NCBI RefSeq assembly: GCF_000224145.3
Contig: NC_020170.2
Location: 2,041,589 to 2,105,588 of the forward strand
DNA from: Ciona intestinalis
Lineage: Eukaryota; Chordata; Ascidiacea; Phlebobranchia; Cionidae
DNA: 64,000 nucleotides
Direction of reading: 5' to 3'
Shown: positions 36,201 to 51,200 of the stretch, in pieces
Numbering within the stretch: position 1 is the first letter of the stretch
Layout: every line of letters starts with the position of its first letter
The notes under the pieces: generated by a model
Told to the model about the DNA's origin: nothing
The model's input: the letters and a program-made list of their open reading frames with translations, nothing else
Database searches by the model: none
Translations under genes and position numbers: made by a program

Positions 36201-39200
36201 AAACTTAAATTTATTGAATTTCCAATACATTAAACACTCATAGAATAATAAATTATACTTTATTAAAATTTTATGTTATACATATATTCATCTTATACAG
36301 TTTGTTTTAATTATTAGCAATTCCTAATACATAACACTTATTTATTTATTATTTTTTTCAATTTACCAATACATTAAATACTGATTGAGTAATTAATTAT
36401 CATTTATTAAAGTTTTTTGTACATGTATTCACATTTACATCTTATATCTGTATACAGTTTAATTATATGAAAAACCTGATACATTACACTTGTATGTTGT
36501 TTTGTATACAAAACTAATTATTGATTTACCAATACATTAAAGTCTGATTAAATAATTAATTAGCCTCTTTTCAAGATGCATTATCAGATGCAATTTAATA
36601 TAATACAAAAAAAAGCTTAATCAATTATACTTATATAACAGAAACGATATTCAGAGTTGGACCAGGTTACTGTTCATACTATGCTAGCTCATATAATGCA
36701 AAGACTTGGACCTACACTGGTAAATATATATATATTTGTATACTTTTGGTATTAAAATAGAAACTATCATGTTTGTATGTAGTTAAAAGTACACCATTTA
36801 AAGGAAAAGTTAAAAATAAATATAAATAAACTAAAAAATGTGTTTTTCTAACTTTACACATTGAAAAAAAATTAAAAACTGTTTTTTTTTTCTAACTTTA
36901 CATATTTTTTAAAATTTTAATGTAAATTAAAAAGTAAATGTATTTAGTAAAATAAACTTTAGTTTTCGTAATAATAAGTGATAACTGTTTTATTTCTTTC
37001 AAATAAAATAACGTTTTACAATATATCTCAGAATATGCTATTTTTATTGCAGAAATCAATGTACAATGTTGAGTCTTATTTTCTTCCATTTTTACTTTCC
37101 TTGTGTGACCACAACAGTAAAGATGATGACAAATTTGCGCAACTGCATTTTATACTCAGTTGTTTATGGCAATATACTGAGGTAATAACACCTTCCTGTA
37201 AAGCGTATGTTATGGTTATATTACTATTTACCTGTGTGTCATCTGGTCAGGTTTCCTTTGACATACAGTCAAATAAGTTTTAATTATGTATTATTTTCTT
37301 TGTTTGAAACACATTTTATGTTTAACTGATTAATTCTATGGATAAATCATTTGAAAATTTTGCTGGTTTTAAAAAAAAATGTTCAAACTATTTTAATACT
37401 GTAATATTTTCGTTTTATTGCTACATATTTTATGTATAGTAGGGTGGGCGAAGATGGGACACTTTTTCATTCTATTTTCTTGTCCAATTTGGTGGAAAGT
37501 ATATAAAATTATTACTTATATGGATAAAAGCGTTTGGAAATTTTTGTGGTTAAATTTAAAATTTCATTTTGTTTTATATAGAATATAAATGTTAGATTTT
37601 ATGTTACACTAGATGCTGTTTATATTATGTATATATTCAATTAATTTGTTGGACTTTTCTATAAAAAACATTTTTTTTGTATGAAAATATATAGTATTAG
37701 TTAATATATGTGAAAACTCATTTTTTTAAACTTTTTTGATGATAGTGCCAGTGGTATAAAAAGCTGAAATCATTAAAACATTTTAAATGTTAACTTTTTG
37801 ATAAAATGACTAAAATTGTTAAATTTGTTAATAAGACACTTGAAATTCCGGATTCATTTATAAACAACTAAAATTTTTAAATTTTTGATAATACATTTTA
37901 AATAGGCCTGTCCAATTTATTCTTAAATGACCCGAATTGCGAAATTTGTTGATAAAATTAACTTCACAGGCACGTGAGGTAAGGGATTGCATGAACAATG
38001 TGTTCGAAGGTGCGTTACGTCGATATCGTACATCACTTGTACACGTGGAATTCATTGAACAACGGACTTACCTCAACTTTGTGCTTGGGCTCCATCTGCA
38101 TACTCAAACTAGAAGAAGTCTCGCACTGCATTGCTCATATCCTTTTAATGGGTTTAATTTGGGGTCTGTCGAAATAATTTTTTTAATTTTTTTTTGCGTA
38201 CATGTATATAAATGCATAATGTACTTCATGAAACTTAATTTTCTTTTGTGCGTTTTCAGCAAATATACATACCAAAAAATTAATTTAAACAAAATGTACT
38301 GTAGCTTTAACTACACATACTAATTACATGTAATTGTAAAGCATAGTTTGAATTACCTAAACAAGTCCAAAATAACTGTCATATACTCTACCATGGTTTT
38401 ACTTCATGTGAAATTGCTATTTTTAGTTGCCGATTATGGTCTACATCCCAGGACCACTGTCATCAATTTAAAACACAATAAAATAACTCAACAGCTATTA
38501 TTTCACAACAAAAATGAATTAAGATATAGATATATTTTACAAAAAAAATAAAAATTGAGTTATAAATATATTTCACTCTATATATTCCTTAACGTTTCTT
38601 TGTATCTACATTTGACAGACAAGCAGAGATTCCATCCCTCTTTCATATTAAACAGGTTTCAAAACATAGGGAAGCTGGTTTAAGTCAACTTATACCAATG
38701 GTTTGGGGCCAGGTTAGTAGCTTGCTATGTTGCAACATTTTCTACTATTGGCCGAACTATAGATACTTTTTCTGACCCTTTTGCAGCAATGTCATATCTT
38801 TTTTGACATTAAATATTATATTTGCAACATTTTGTAATCATTTTCAAGTGTAAACTCAACATAATTCTTAATTATTGACGAGCAAATTTTCATTTTTGCT
38901 TCAAATTTTGTGATCTATTCTATAAAAATGGAGAATATTTAAAAAGCTTTTTTAGTTTTGTTTTAGAACAAAGTTTTGTATTCAAAGTAAAGTATTCTAT
39001 TTATTACGACATAACATACAGGATTGTGATCCAAAAGCAACGTATGAGCGAGGTTATGAAAAACTGAAGGAAAAAATGGATGGTAAGTGAAAATGTTTGT
39101 CTGAATGATTAAAATTTGTTTTGTCTTTTCGTTCACGATAGCGAAGAAGGGGAAAGTTTACAAAAGCAAAAATATGGGTAGTAGCGGTAAAACAACAGTT

Positions 39201-42200
39201 GTTAAAACACCTGTGTTGATAATACAGAAAAAGAAATAATGTTTTGCGTAAAAGACGTGGCAGTTACACCCTACAGACAGTACAATGTAATTTTAAGGGA
39301 AACATCATTTAATTAAGCAATAAGTTCTAACTAGAAGAATAGTGTTGGTATGTAATGTATCATAGGTAATTTATTAATAGTTAATTCACAAATCTACCTA
39401 AACATGGTGCTTATGTTATACCTATTTGGGTGGTCCCGTGGTCGATACTTTGGATCATTATAATATTATAATTTCACGTATGCAAAAAGCCAAAAATATA
39501 ATGCTTTTAATTAGTGCAACAAGCCATAGTGTCCCTTTGTTTTATACAATTTTTCCTAAACCTGAAAATGCAAATTCTTTTGTTGGTTGTAACACTAATG
39601 ACTGATACAACAATATTTTACCCAGATATTAAAGATTTGCAAAGAGAGATTATGAGGTTAATGTTGCTGGATGGTAACTCAAGCAAACAACCTAAGGTTA
39701 GAGTTTATATTTCTTTATCAATATTTCTCCTATAACATACACAGTTTAAAACAAGTAAATTTTTATAATTTATATTGGAAATTTTTTTTTTTAATGTTAA
39801 CATTAAATTTGATAATTTACAAAAAGATTTGGAATATGATGGGTTAGATTTATTAAGATAATCAAAAAAATGTTTTTTTTAGTCTTTAACAAACTTTAAA
39901 GAGTTAAATCTTTGTGAATTTAAATAATTTTTATTGGAAATTAAGTTTTTTTAATATTTACATTAAAATTGGTACTTAACAAAACGAATTGGAATATAAT
40001 GGGTCAGGTTTAATAAAATAAGCGAAAAGTTGATTTTTTAGTAAAACTTAAAGAGTTTCATATTTGTAAATGTATATAATCCATATTAAAAATTATTTTA
40101 TGTTTTCAATATTTATATTAAAAGAATTAATTAAAAAAGAACATTTTGAATGTAATAATAGTTAACTTTATTAAAAGAGGTAAACATTTTTTTTTGATTT
40201 AACAAACTTAGAGTTAAACCATTGGTTTAAAGTTTAAACTGAAGTTTACACATGTTGTTGTCATTCTCAAAATTCCAGCGACGATATGTAATTAACTCTA
40301 CTTTGTCATGTTCTAAATATCAACCAGTAATTATTGGTGTTGTTTCAAACCATCTAAAGCCAAATCTCCTAACTTTGAATCACATCCACACAGGGTTATT
40401 TACTAAATGGAGCGTTCGTGAAATACTTTCGGAAATATTTAGAAAGTCTCGTCTCTTCTACTCGTGTAAGTAACTGGTAAAGGTAGTTTGCAGTTTTATA
40501 GTGGGGTGGGGGAAGATGGGACACCTTTAGCACGAAATATATAAATATCCTGATCGTATCGCAAGGACAAGGTTTTATAATTCTTTGAATGTTTTTTGTT
40601 TGCTACCAAAATGTACGAGAAAATAGAATGAAAAGGTGTCCCATCTTCCCCCATCCTACTATATAATAAATATTTTTTAAAAAAGTAATAATTTTTTTTT
40701 TTTTTAATAAAATAAAAGACAAGTTATATTTTATTAACACTTTTGTGTTATAAATGTTTAATAGAAACCTTTCATATATATATTATATATTGAATATTAT
40801 TATTATTGCAATTATTAATATTTTACATGAAAGAAGTTTTTTTTATGTAAAAATGTAATGATTGCAACTTTTATATATTAAGCTAAAAAAAAGGTTTCCC
40901 TTCTTTAAACAGCAGAACATAAAGTTTCCACAATAACAATTTTCTCAACAGACACTAAATTTCTATATATGTCAAACCTAAAATTTTCTCCTTACGGTAA
41001 GCCTGCTTCCCCACCCTTCAAGAAACTTTTTATCCAGTATGTACAGGATCTAACACAATACATTTCAGGGGGCCTTGCATTTACGCCAGAGTTTGCCTGT
41101 ATTCATTCTTAGTAGCTTTTACAATACTGATTTTTTACAATACTGATTTTTTACAGTCTGAACATACATTAGTCTGCCCACCAATAGTATTGCATTCATT
41201 TATGCAAAGACTTTGTGATGTCACAAAACAACTATGGGATGAATTGTCCACCACCAAAGCAAACTACGTCTTATCTGATGGTGGGTTAAATAGAAACTAT
41301 ATTTCAAATATTTTTTCCTTAAATTAAATTTGATTTTTAGTTGCATAAAATCATATATCGCAATCTTTACAATATGTATTTACTTAAGTAAAAAAAACAA
41401 TTTTTTAAGTTTAACTTTAAACTAAATAAATATTCCTTACTTTATGTATACACAATTTATTAGGGAGTTTTAAAAGCTTTTAACTGTGTAGTAAGCAAAA
41501 ATAAAATGAACTAAAAATAGCATTTAGTTGACTAACACAGTAGACAGTAATGATGTTTTTTACTTACCTATTAATACATTTGAAATTACATTTTTGACAA
41601 TGAAATATCTAAGCAATTTGTATGAGAAATTCAGAAGCAACTTATTTGTTAATAAAAGTTATTTTTTCTCGCAGAGGCAAATATACCCGTTGAGTTGTTT
41701 TATACTGAGACAGTAAGTTACTTTGACTTACAGAGGGTTGGAGGATTGAAATCTCATTTGTTTCAAGAACATAAAGGTGGGAACTTTTACTTAAAAATAC
41801 TACGTATTGTGAAAATACTATGTATTGTGAAAATACTATGTATTGCGAAAATACTATGTATTGTGAAAATACTATGTATTGCGAAAATACTATGTATTGC
41901 GAAAATACTACGTATTGTGAAAATACTATGTATTGCGAAAATACTATGTATTGCGAAAATACTATGTATTGCGAAAATACTATGTATTGCGAAAATACTA
42001 TGTATTGTGAAAATACTATGTATTGCGAAAATACTATGTATTGCGAAAATACTATGTATTGCGAAAATACTATGTATTGCGAAAATACTATGTATTGCGA
42101 AAATACTATGTATTGCGAAAATACTATGTATTGCGAAAATACTATGTATTGCGAAAATACTATGTATTGCGAAAATACTATGTATTGGAAATCTTGTACC

Positions 42201-45200
42201 AATTATACATCTAATAAAAAAAAACAATAAAAATAACAAAATTAACTACTGTTAAATTACCTATGACCTCTGTAGTAACTCGTAAGCGAGCATGAGGTGT
42301 AACTTTTGTGATATAATGACTGTCATTGCTACTACACAAGAATAAATAACTTTTTTCAATCATTAAATACATCAAATAAAGCTTAGCTGGCAAACTTTGC
42401 ATACTGCGATTTAAATGCCTTATTAAGGTCACCATAAATAGGTTATATATAGTAAATTTTTTCAGATGAGGTGTTTTAAACTTATTTTATGTATGACAGT
42501 AACAAATGCATAAGCTGTTTAGTAAAAAAATTCAATAAAGATTTAAAAGCTATTAAATTAGAGCTTTTTCTGTATATCAAATATAATATTTAAATCATAG
42601 GTTTTTAGAATGTGTGAGATTTTTTCAATTGCGATTTTTGACTTTGTTACATTCAATATACATTCATTCTTATTGTCTGCTCACCACTGTTATTCCCATA
42701 TGCATTATGAAGTTAAACATAGAAGCTTGTGGTTGTTATGACATTTTATGAGTTGCTATTTAGTGTTGTTTTTCCATTAAGTGTTTGGTAATTGTGTCAT
42801 ATACGTCACGTTTTAATTTTAAATTAAATCTAATGTGACATTAATTGGTAAAAATACAGTCATTGTCATAAAACATAGGAAACTTTATTAAACAATGTAG
42901 TATGNNNNNNNNNNNNNNNNNNNNNNNNNNNNNNNNNNNNNNNNNNNNNNNNNNCCTAAACACTGATAGTAATATTGCACGTGAAACATTATTTTGTATA
43001 GGTAATTCTATACCATACAGGATCTTACAGGAAAAAATCTAAACTACACCTTATAATTTATTCAATAGGTTTATGTACAGGATTAGGTCTGTTACAATCT
43101 GTGTTCTGTAAAAACAAGTAATAAATTTGATTGTATTTATTTTTAATAAGTTTTTATGATTGTTTTTAGATGAGCCATTTTCAAAATTGATTTTGTATAT
43201 TGTTTTAGATGAACTTGCAAAAGAGGGCGTGTCTGTTGTCCGGGGGCGTGGCAGTCGTAGATCGACCAATGACGAAGCAGCATGGAGTGAGCATAGCTCC
43301 ATCTTACAATTATTTCACGATGAAGCAGCAAGTTCATCATTACCTACATTTGCAAGAGCAGATGATGGTAAGATCTTGAATGCACAATTTGTTGTATGTA
43401 TATACACACCATTGGTTTTGAACATATGGTATCTAATGCGGACCAGTTATAAACTTGTGGTGCATGAAAGTCTTCTAAATTCCACACCTGCAACTTTTTA
43501 GGTACCTATTCAACAAATTACCAAATAAGATAAAAGCATGGATTTTTTGGTAAAATTTTTTTGGTTTTAATTAAATGAAATGGGAAATTGGATCCTTGGC
43601 TGATAGGCCAACTTTGGCTTAAATCTCATGTCTTCTTGGAGTCGTGCCATGCCTTGTAGCAGTGAAAAGAATAAAATAAACTTACTTAATATATTCCCTA
43701 TCTTTGTATTTTATTTTTTTAGGTATTGACTATGGAATGGCCTCAAATTAATTTTCGAATAAATAAAAAATGTCTATTAGGTAACATTACTTTACAGTTC
43801 ACTCCAAAAATTTTCCAAACTGTTATTTTATCTCTTACATCATCCCAGATTCGGAGATTGATTCTTTGAACCCGGTTCTCCGTCTTGCGCGGGCCCTTCT
43901 TAGTCAGAGCAACAAAATGTCGGGTCGAGAACGACACGTTACAGTCAGTAGAAAGAGATCTCTCAGTGAAGATGGTGAAAGTTCACGGTATCCATCTAAA
44001 GCACAACTAATGGAAATAACAGATGGTTGCATTCTGCTGTATAACAACATACTTCATACACATATGGATAAGGTAAGTGGATGCTGGTTTATATAAAGTA
44101 TGGTTGTTTTTTTAATTGTTTTGTAATAAATCATGAATTAAATTTGTGTAAAATTATTTTTTATAAATTAGAATTAAATAAAATTCAAATATTATTTTCC
44201 TGGACAAACAATTTTTTGTTAAGCATCTGTATTACATGTCTGCATGTAATATTTTGAGTCTTTTGACGATGTATCGCTGTTGGCAGCCAAACGGTGGTCA
44301 TAACAAAAATAATAAAATGTTTTTTTTTAAATCTTTCTTTTTAACTTTTAATAATATTAATAAGAAACTTTATTTGTCTTTTATAATATGCCTGACAGCA
44401 ACTGCATATTAATAATTTTATGAGGTGACGTTTATAATATTCCATGTATTTCCAGATCCATTCCACAAGAACAAAAATAGTTGAATACGCAACTGCACTG
44501 AACGACATTGAAACAAAAATGAAAAAATGTTCAGAAAAACAGGTTAAAAAAACCTTACTAACAATTCTATTTTGCTGTTCTAAAATCATTAAAACATAGG
44601 TAATAATATTGGAAATTAGGAAATTATTTGTGTATTAACATGTATGAAAGTTTTGCGTGTGTCTTTTATGTACTTAATTTAATGTGTAAACACTACTACA
44701 TAGCATAGCTTTATTTTCAGTCATTTTTTACCACTTGGAAGCGCTTTTGAGTTAAATTATTTCCTCCCCAGCATGAAGAAGTTCGAAAAAGTTTAACCCA
44801 GTCCCACAATGTGTTGCTGCATCATATGACTGAGTTATGTCGGTCTATAGCTTGGTTGAAAGCATCTGTTTATTCACCGGTATGTTCATCTACATGTATT
44901 TTTCTTACATTGTAGTACATGTAAAAAGTCTTTGTGTTATTGTACATTAATTGAGCTCTTTCTAAATTAGATTGTGCCTGGTATAAATAGTTACAGGGTA
45001 TTAACTAATTGCATTGTAATAAGCCTTTTCTTAAATTTTTCGCAAACGCTTTTTTTGCAGGAAAGAACCTAATTTTATACCATCTTTCCTGTAAATTGTC
45101 TTATTTCAATTTACCAATTTAGTCTAATGCTCTTTTTGTTGTAAAACTAAGTAGACAATTCTGTTCTGTATGTAGAGTCCTCTAGACAAGTAAACCAGAG

Positions 45201-48200
45201 ACCTTGTATTTAGACTATGTTTTGCCTATCATCCTAATAATTGATATAAATAATGTAATCTACAATAACAGGAGTCACAGAGTAACTTATGGTGGTTGTT
45301 ACAAGTTTGTCTACGCACCGCACATAATGCTTCGGACAAGGGACCTTTATTTACTTTCATGCCAGAGTTTTATCTTACAGCTGGTGCAAGGTAAACTAAA
45401 CTGAATAATATTTTGGCAAATTTCTCTTTTGTGTGAAGTTTTACTGTAAGTTATTTTTTTTTGATAAAAATTAGATGTATATATTTTATATTATAAATTG
45501 GGCTTTTTGTTAATACAATTGGGCTTTTTCTTTCATTAAAGTAAACCTTTTTTTAAAGTATTATATTTTATGACTTTTATTTCTTCAAATAGGTTAGTAT
45601 TTTGAAAAAAACTGATTTTCTTGATTAACTGTTAGATTTTGCCAATAACATAACCTTACTTACTCACAGATTATACAAATGCCTTCGTGAATATTTTGCA
45701 CCATCTCAACCCTTTGAAAAACTTCCAAACATGAAGCCAACATTAATCTCATTCACTCTCTTCCTCAGTAATTTCCATTGTGATGCAAGGCTTGTTAATA
45801 ATGGTAGGTGATATAATGCAAATGCAGCATGTTTTCATTATCGTCAATTTTTTTATACTGCATTCCACATTATACTATTTTTCTAACATAGGTTTAGTGT
45901 TTTTCTTTTTTTCCCAAAAATTCAGGGTAACAAATTTACAATGCACAATATATTTTATTTTTACATGGTTTAACTTTAGTATCTTATACTTTTAAAATTG
46001 GGGCAACAATAGTTGTTGTAACACTGGTGTTTTATTTTTTACACCTTGTGCCTGCTTATGAGTTACCAAGTATGTAACTTTGTAGGCCATTATTTTGGGG
46101 AATTTTTACAATTTTTTAGATTGTTGATATCAAAAAGTTATTATTTTAATATACTAATATTTTTCAATGTTCATATTAAACATTATGCTTCTTGTTCTCA
46201 GATGTGAAAACCATGTTAGCAAATACAATCACCACATTCATTACCTACCCACTGCAATTACAAGCAATTGAGGATATGCCAACTGCAAAGTATGTTTAAT
46301 AAATTGAAACCTCTTTTTTAAACCAAATATATTTAACAATAGTTCCTAATATATACCGTACTAAAAGTTATCTTTTTTATTTAAAAAAAATTAAAAAATT
46401 GTTTTTGTTTGAAATTATTTAGTAATTTTATATAATACATTGGTTTAGAAATCTTTAAATATATTACAGATTAATATATCATGTTTATTCTACAGTTTAC
46501 ATTCGTTTGTACGTAACATGTTATATGCATATGATGAAGACAAACCATGGACAAGTGTCGGACATCGGATACTCGCTACTCTATGGAGGGTAAGTGGGTT
46601 ATAACTTGTGTGGTTTTAAATGGAAAAGGATTAAAAAAAAATTACAAAATTTGTATTCTTTAATTAACATAAAAATTGCTGAAACTAGTAGCAAAATATT
46701 TATTATATTTAAAAAAGTTAAAACCACTTTTTGGAAATTACTATTTCATGAATTAACTAGTTTGTCAGATAAAACATAATTTGCTTAAGAAGGCCATATA
46801 TTTATATTTTTTTTACGTACTTTTTTCAAACAGGGCAGTGGATTTGCCATGCGATATGATCACCCACCGTATATGACTAAAGTGAAGAAACTTTTAAACA
46901 GAGAACACGGTAAGTATTTACACTTCTAGCTACGTTGCCTAATGTCAATTAATTGTAATTTATGTTTGCTTTTAATGCTGCAAACAGGTCAAGTGAATTT
47001 ATATGTTTTGACCCTGAATTTTTAGGTGTTAATTTTTATGCATATTTGTAATATTTTCAGATTTATACACTTCTAGCTATGTTGTTTCATGTCCATTAAT
47101 TGTAAATAATGTTGTTTTTAATGCTGCAACAGAACAAGTGAATTTATGTCTTTTGAGTTGTTTATTTTTATAAATTTTGAATTAAATTTCCAGATCCATA
47201 TGTCCCAAAACAACTGCTTGCTTGTGTACAAGAGCTGCTATTGGCCGAGCCGGTTTTGGCGGGAAAATTTGTCCACAGTATCCTTGAACATTTGAATTGG
47301 AGTTTCTCCGAGTTCATTGGTCAACTACAAGAGGTATGCAATATGCATATAACTTCACTTTTCTTGTGTGGTAGCTGAGCCATGGATGTAATAATACTGG
47401 CTAACACAGTGGAGATATATGTCTTTGCAATTACCAGTAATAGCTTTAACTCAGTGACCTTGTAGGTTATCTAAATTGTCAGTCAAAGAAATATAAATAT
47501 CACTCAAAAAAGTTTGCTTATGTGGTAACTCCAAAGAGTCTAAACGGACACAAGGGTAATGAAACAGAACACCTATCTTATAACTGTCAGTGCCCCACCA
47601 TGTGAAAAATAAGCTACATTCATCCATTTATTCATTCACAACATATGTAGGTCCAACAATAAACTGTCAGCCAAAAAATAAAAAATCACTTACAAATTTA
47701 CCTATATACAAATGACTAGTAACTTGTAAGCAGCACAAGGGTATGAAACAAAACACTCATGTTGTAGGTCCAGCAACAAAATGCACGGGAATGGAATAAT
47801 GCGACAGGTCTCCTTGCATCACTTGATGCACAAGCATTACGTCAACTTCGTATCGTTGATATGTTGTTTGAACTCTCTGTCTCCCTCATGCGGGTGCTTG
47901 AACTCACAATTGCTGTTGCTCCGAACGTTTTTCTCGACTGGGAGAAAAATGACACGGCCGAGATTTTGTTAACTGCGCTGGTGCAGGTGATTTGTTTAGT
48001 TTTGTATTTAATTTATCTAGTGTTTCGTTTATTTCTATTTTTGCAAATTTCTGTATGGAAATTTAGGAAAAATTATTGTAACAAAGTGTTTTTAATTTTC
48101 AGTGTGTCAACCAGATACTAAGCAGAGTAACTACACGTAAAAATCTATTTGATAAAATTGTGTCAGGAAGACAACCAGGTAAGGAGAATTACTGTATACC

Positions 48201-51200
48201 AACCATCTTAAGTAAAGTTTTCTTGCAGACTTACACAGTATATATCTATGTTTGTGTAAACCACTTAATATTATATGTAAACCACTTACAATGTAAACCA
48301 CTTAATATTATAAAAACAATACACACGCCCACAATAATAGCAGCGTCAAGTCTTGAACCACAGATCCTCTAGTATAGAGTAGCACTCTAATCACTGTGCC
48401 TCAAAGCACATATAACACAGTTTATGTTTTATATTGTAACGAATAATTGTAATTTTTTTTAAATAAACAGGATTAAGCAGTGTACAACATTACCCTTTGA
48501 TGACGTCAACTGCTGGAATTCTACTACGGATGTTAAAGCATGATGATCCTGCTATGTGAGTTGTATATGTTTGGCTACATAATTGTAACATGGTAGGGAA
48601 TGTAAAATAGCTGAATTTTTAAAAAAACTAGCGTTAAAATGTTAAATTCCTAATGCTGATTCAATAACCCACATTCTATTCTATTTGGGTGAGGTCGGGC
48701 ACCCATAGGTCTTAAGGTTTAAGCCAGGTTTGGCAAGAGATGATGTTAAACGTGTCTGCGTGTAATACAATAAACCAGACTTATTTAGGACTATTTAGCA
48801 TTATTAAACATCAATTTGGGCCATATATCGTTTATAGTTATGCTTTTTCAAATACTCATACTACGCAACCAAGTCTGCTATAAATTCGTAACAAAATAAT
48901 AGCGACACGTTGATCGCTACGAATCCCGTTTTTGCGGCTACTTAGGAAATGCCTCTATTCAGTTAGGTGTATCTTCCACAGTTTAAACCAATCGTTTTGC
49001 TCTAAAAGAGTCTCTTCATAAACAATAAACCAAACTCCTATAAACTTATATTCAAAAAAATTATCAAAATAGTTCGATTCCCCGATGGCCAATAGCCCTA
49101 AGGCTAATCTCATTACGCATTCAATTTGATTCGTATTAACGATACGTGTAATAGTCACGTACTCACGCAGTATAGTAAGCAATACTATCTTTATAATATA
49201 ATTGATACTATCTCCACACTAGATGATCCTTTTGACTATCTCCACACTAGATGATGCTTTTTAGCTGTGTTTCGATCGAGTTATTGAAAAATCAATGACC
49301 TACTTTAATTTCACCTGCAAGCCCTGGCCTTGTGTTAATTATGCCCATCATGAATAATGTAAATTCACCGTCAGCCCCCCTCTTACACTGTAATATGTCA
49401 AAACGGTTGACAGGTGACAATATACAACCCCGAAAAAGGGTCTCGTTAAAAAAAGAGCAACTGCTTTAAGATCGACTTAAAAGACGGCTCAATCTTTTAA
49501 CGTAACATAATTGTTTTCATGATATCACGTAATACGTAAAGTAGGTCGTTTTTTCAGAAACAAAATGTTGTTCTCTTCAATCACACGAACGAAGATAAAA
49601 TTAATTAAAATAAAGAGACTAAAGTTACCAGGAAAACCGCGGTCGTTAAAAGACGCCGTGAGTAAAAACAGATACATATATATATACACGTATCATGGCT
49701 TACTCACCATGACGCATATATCCGGCAGTTATTTTAGGAATATTTGTTAAAAATACCTGACAATACATTAAATAACCAATGGATGCAATTCTAACGTAAA
49801 AACAGGTAATGTTTCACTGATTATTAAATACTAAAGCTTCCGGTCAAATTCGCGATACATTTATGACAATATGTGATTAAATATACCAACACCTGAGGCT
49901 TGCCAAACAATGCGCAACCTGAGATGACGTGTGCGGTGTGACGTCACCGGCAACAATGACATGGCATTTTTATCGAAAGTATTTGGAGTATCTTTTCGGT
50001 TTACTATTGCGCCACAGTTGCTAATGTGTGCTTCTAAAATTCTTTTTCCTTGTGTTTGCTCTGTCTTATAAATTGATAATACGTTGTGGGAATGCCGTAA
50101 GAAGAAATTAGAGTTCCTATTCAAGGTTTCAGATGAAGACCAATTTAGTTGTTTTTTTATTCTCTCTATTCGCCGTTAGTTTCAATGGTCATGCTCTACT
50201 AGTCTACTACTTTACTGTTGGACGTTCTGCTTAAATAGCAAGCATTGTAGTGAGAAGACTATGTAACCAATGAATGCTGCTCAGAAACAGTAGGTTGATT
50301 ATTAGCAGAGTGGTAGGACCAAATAGAACTTTGTTTGAGCAAGGTTTGAGTGGGACGCACAGGCTAAAGTGCTGCTAGTCACGTACGGTCTGTTGTACCA
50401 TATAAAGGTACCGGTAGCTGTGGTTTGAGGTGGTTTAGATTTTATAGGACGAAATTTAGTAAAATCTGTTCAAATACGTCTCTTTTTTGTATACTAGAAC
50501 GTAGCTACATAAAATGTCAGCTTTTACATTGGAAAACGAGGCTTTTTCTGGGTTAGTTTTCTACGGCGGGTTATGCCTTGCAAAGACAGCAGCAATGTCC
50601 ATGGTTACTGCATACCATCGCATCACCAAAGGAGCAATGCCAACGGAAGAAGACACGAGGATGATGACCAAAGATCCGGAAAAGATGAAGAAAATGTTGG
50701 TTCCAAATGATGATGTTGAAAGGGTGTGTGTGCAGTATGGTTTATATTAGGAAATCCGAGATTTTAAATGTAAACTACAAAGTATTGTATAGTATTTGCA
50801 AATCTTTCAATTCAAAATTGTCCTAGTTGCAAGTTTTCAAAATTTTTATTGTGACGTAACAATTCACCTCATGCAGTCACGAAAGGCGCATCTGAACGAC
50901 TTGGAAAACGTCGTACCGTTTGTTCTACTTGGTTTACTCTACGTATCTACGAACCCACCGGCAGATTCTGCTATTTTACATTTCAAGGTAACACATTAAC
51001 GAAGTGGAGGTTTCTTGTTTGAATTACGCGCCTTCAACGTACCTCCATTACAGATCTTTTTCTGGGCTCGTGTTTTGCACTCAGTGGCTTACATATGCAA
51101 GCTTCGGTCGCCGTCCAGGGGTGTAGGTTTCTTTTTGGGATTTGCAACAACTATCTCCATGTTGTACCGCACCATCTCTGCTGTTTATTAAACTGAAAGC

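Noticed and set aside
38619..38712. Alternative acceptor ATTAAACAG at 38655 for this RNF123 exon
   Set aside because: The upstream acceptor at 38618 fits the phase with the preceding exon and adds residues (SLFHIK) that match the human protein.
41794..42190. Regular repeats considered as a CRISPR array
   Set aside because: The units are contiguous with no unique spacers and the DNA is animal nuclear.
41642..42255. Long overlapping ORFs with repeats such as MYCENT, SQYIVF and SIFAIH
   Set aside because: They are translations of an 18-bp minisatellite in an RNF123 intron, open only because the unit length is a multiple of three.
49861..50124. 87 aa minus-strand ORF in the RNF123 host intron
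   Set aside because: No family resemblance, and it lies where the MGST promoter should be. It cannot be excluded as a small nested gene.
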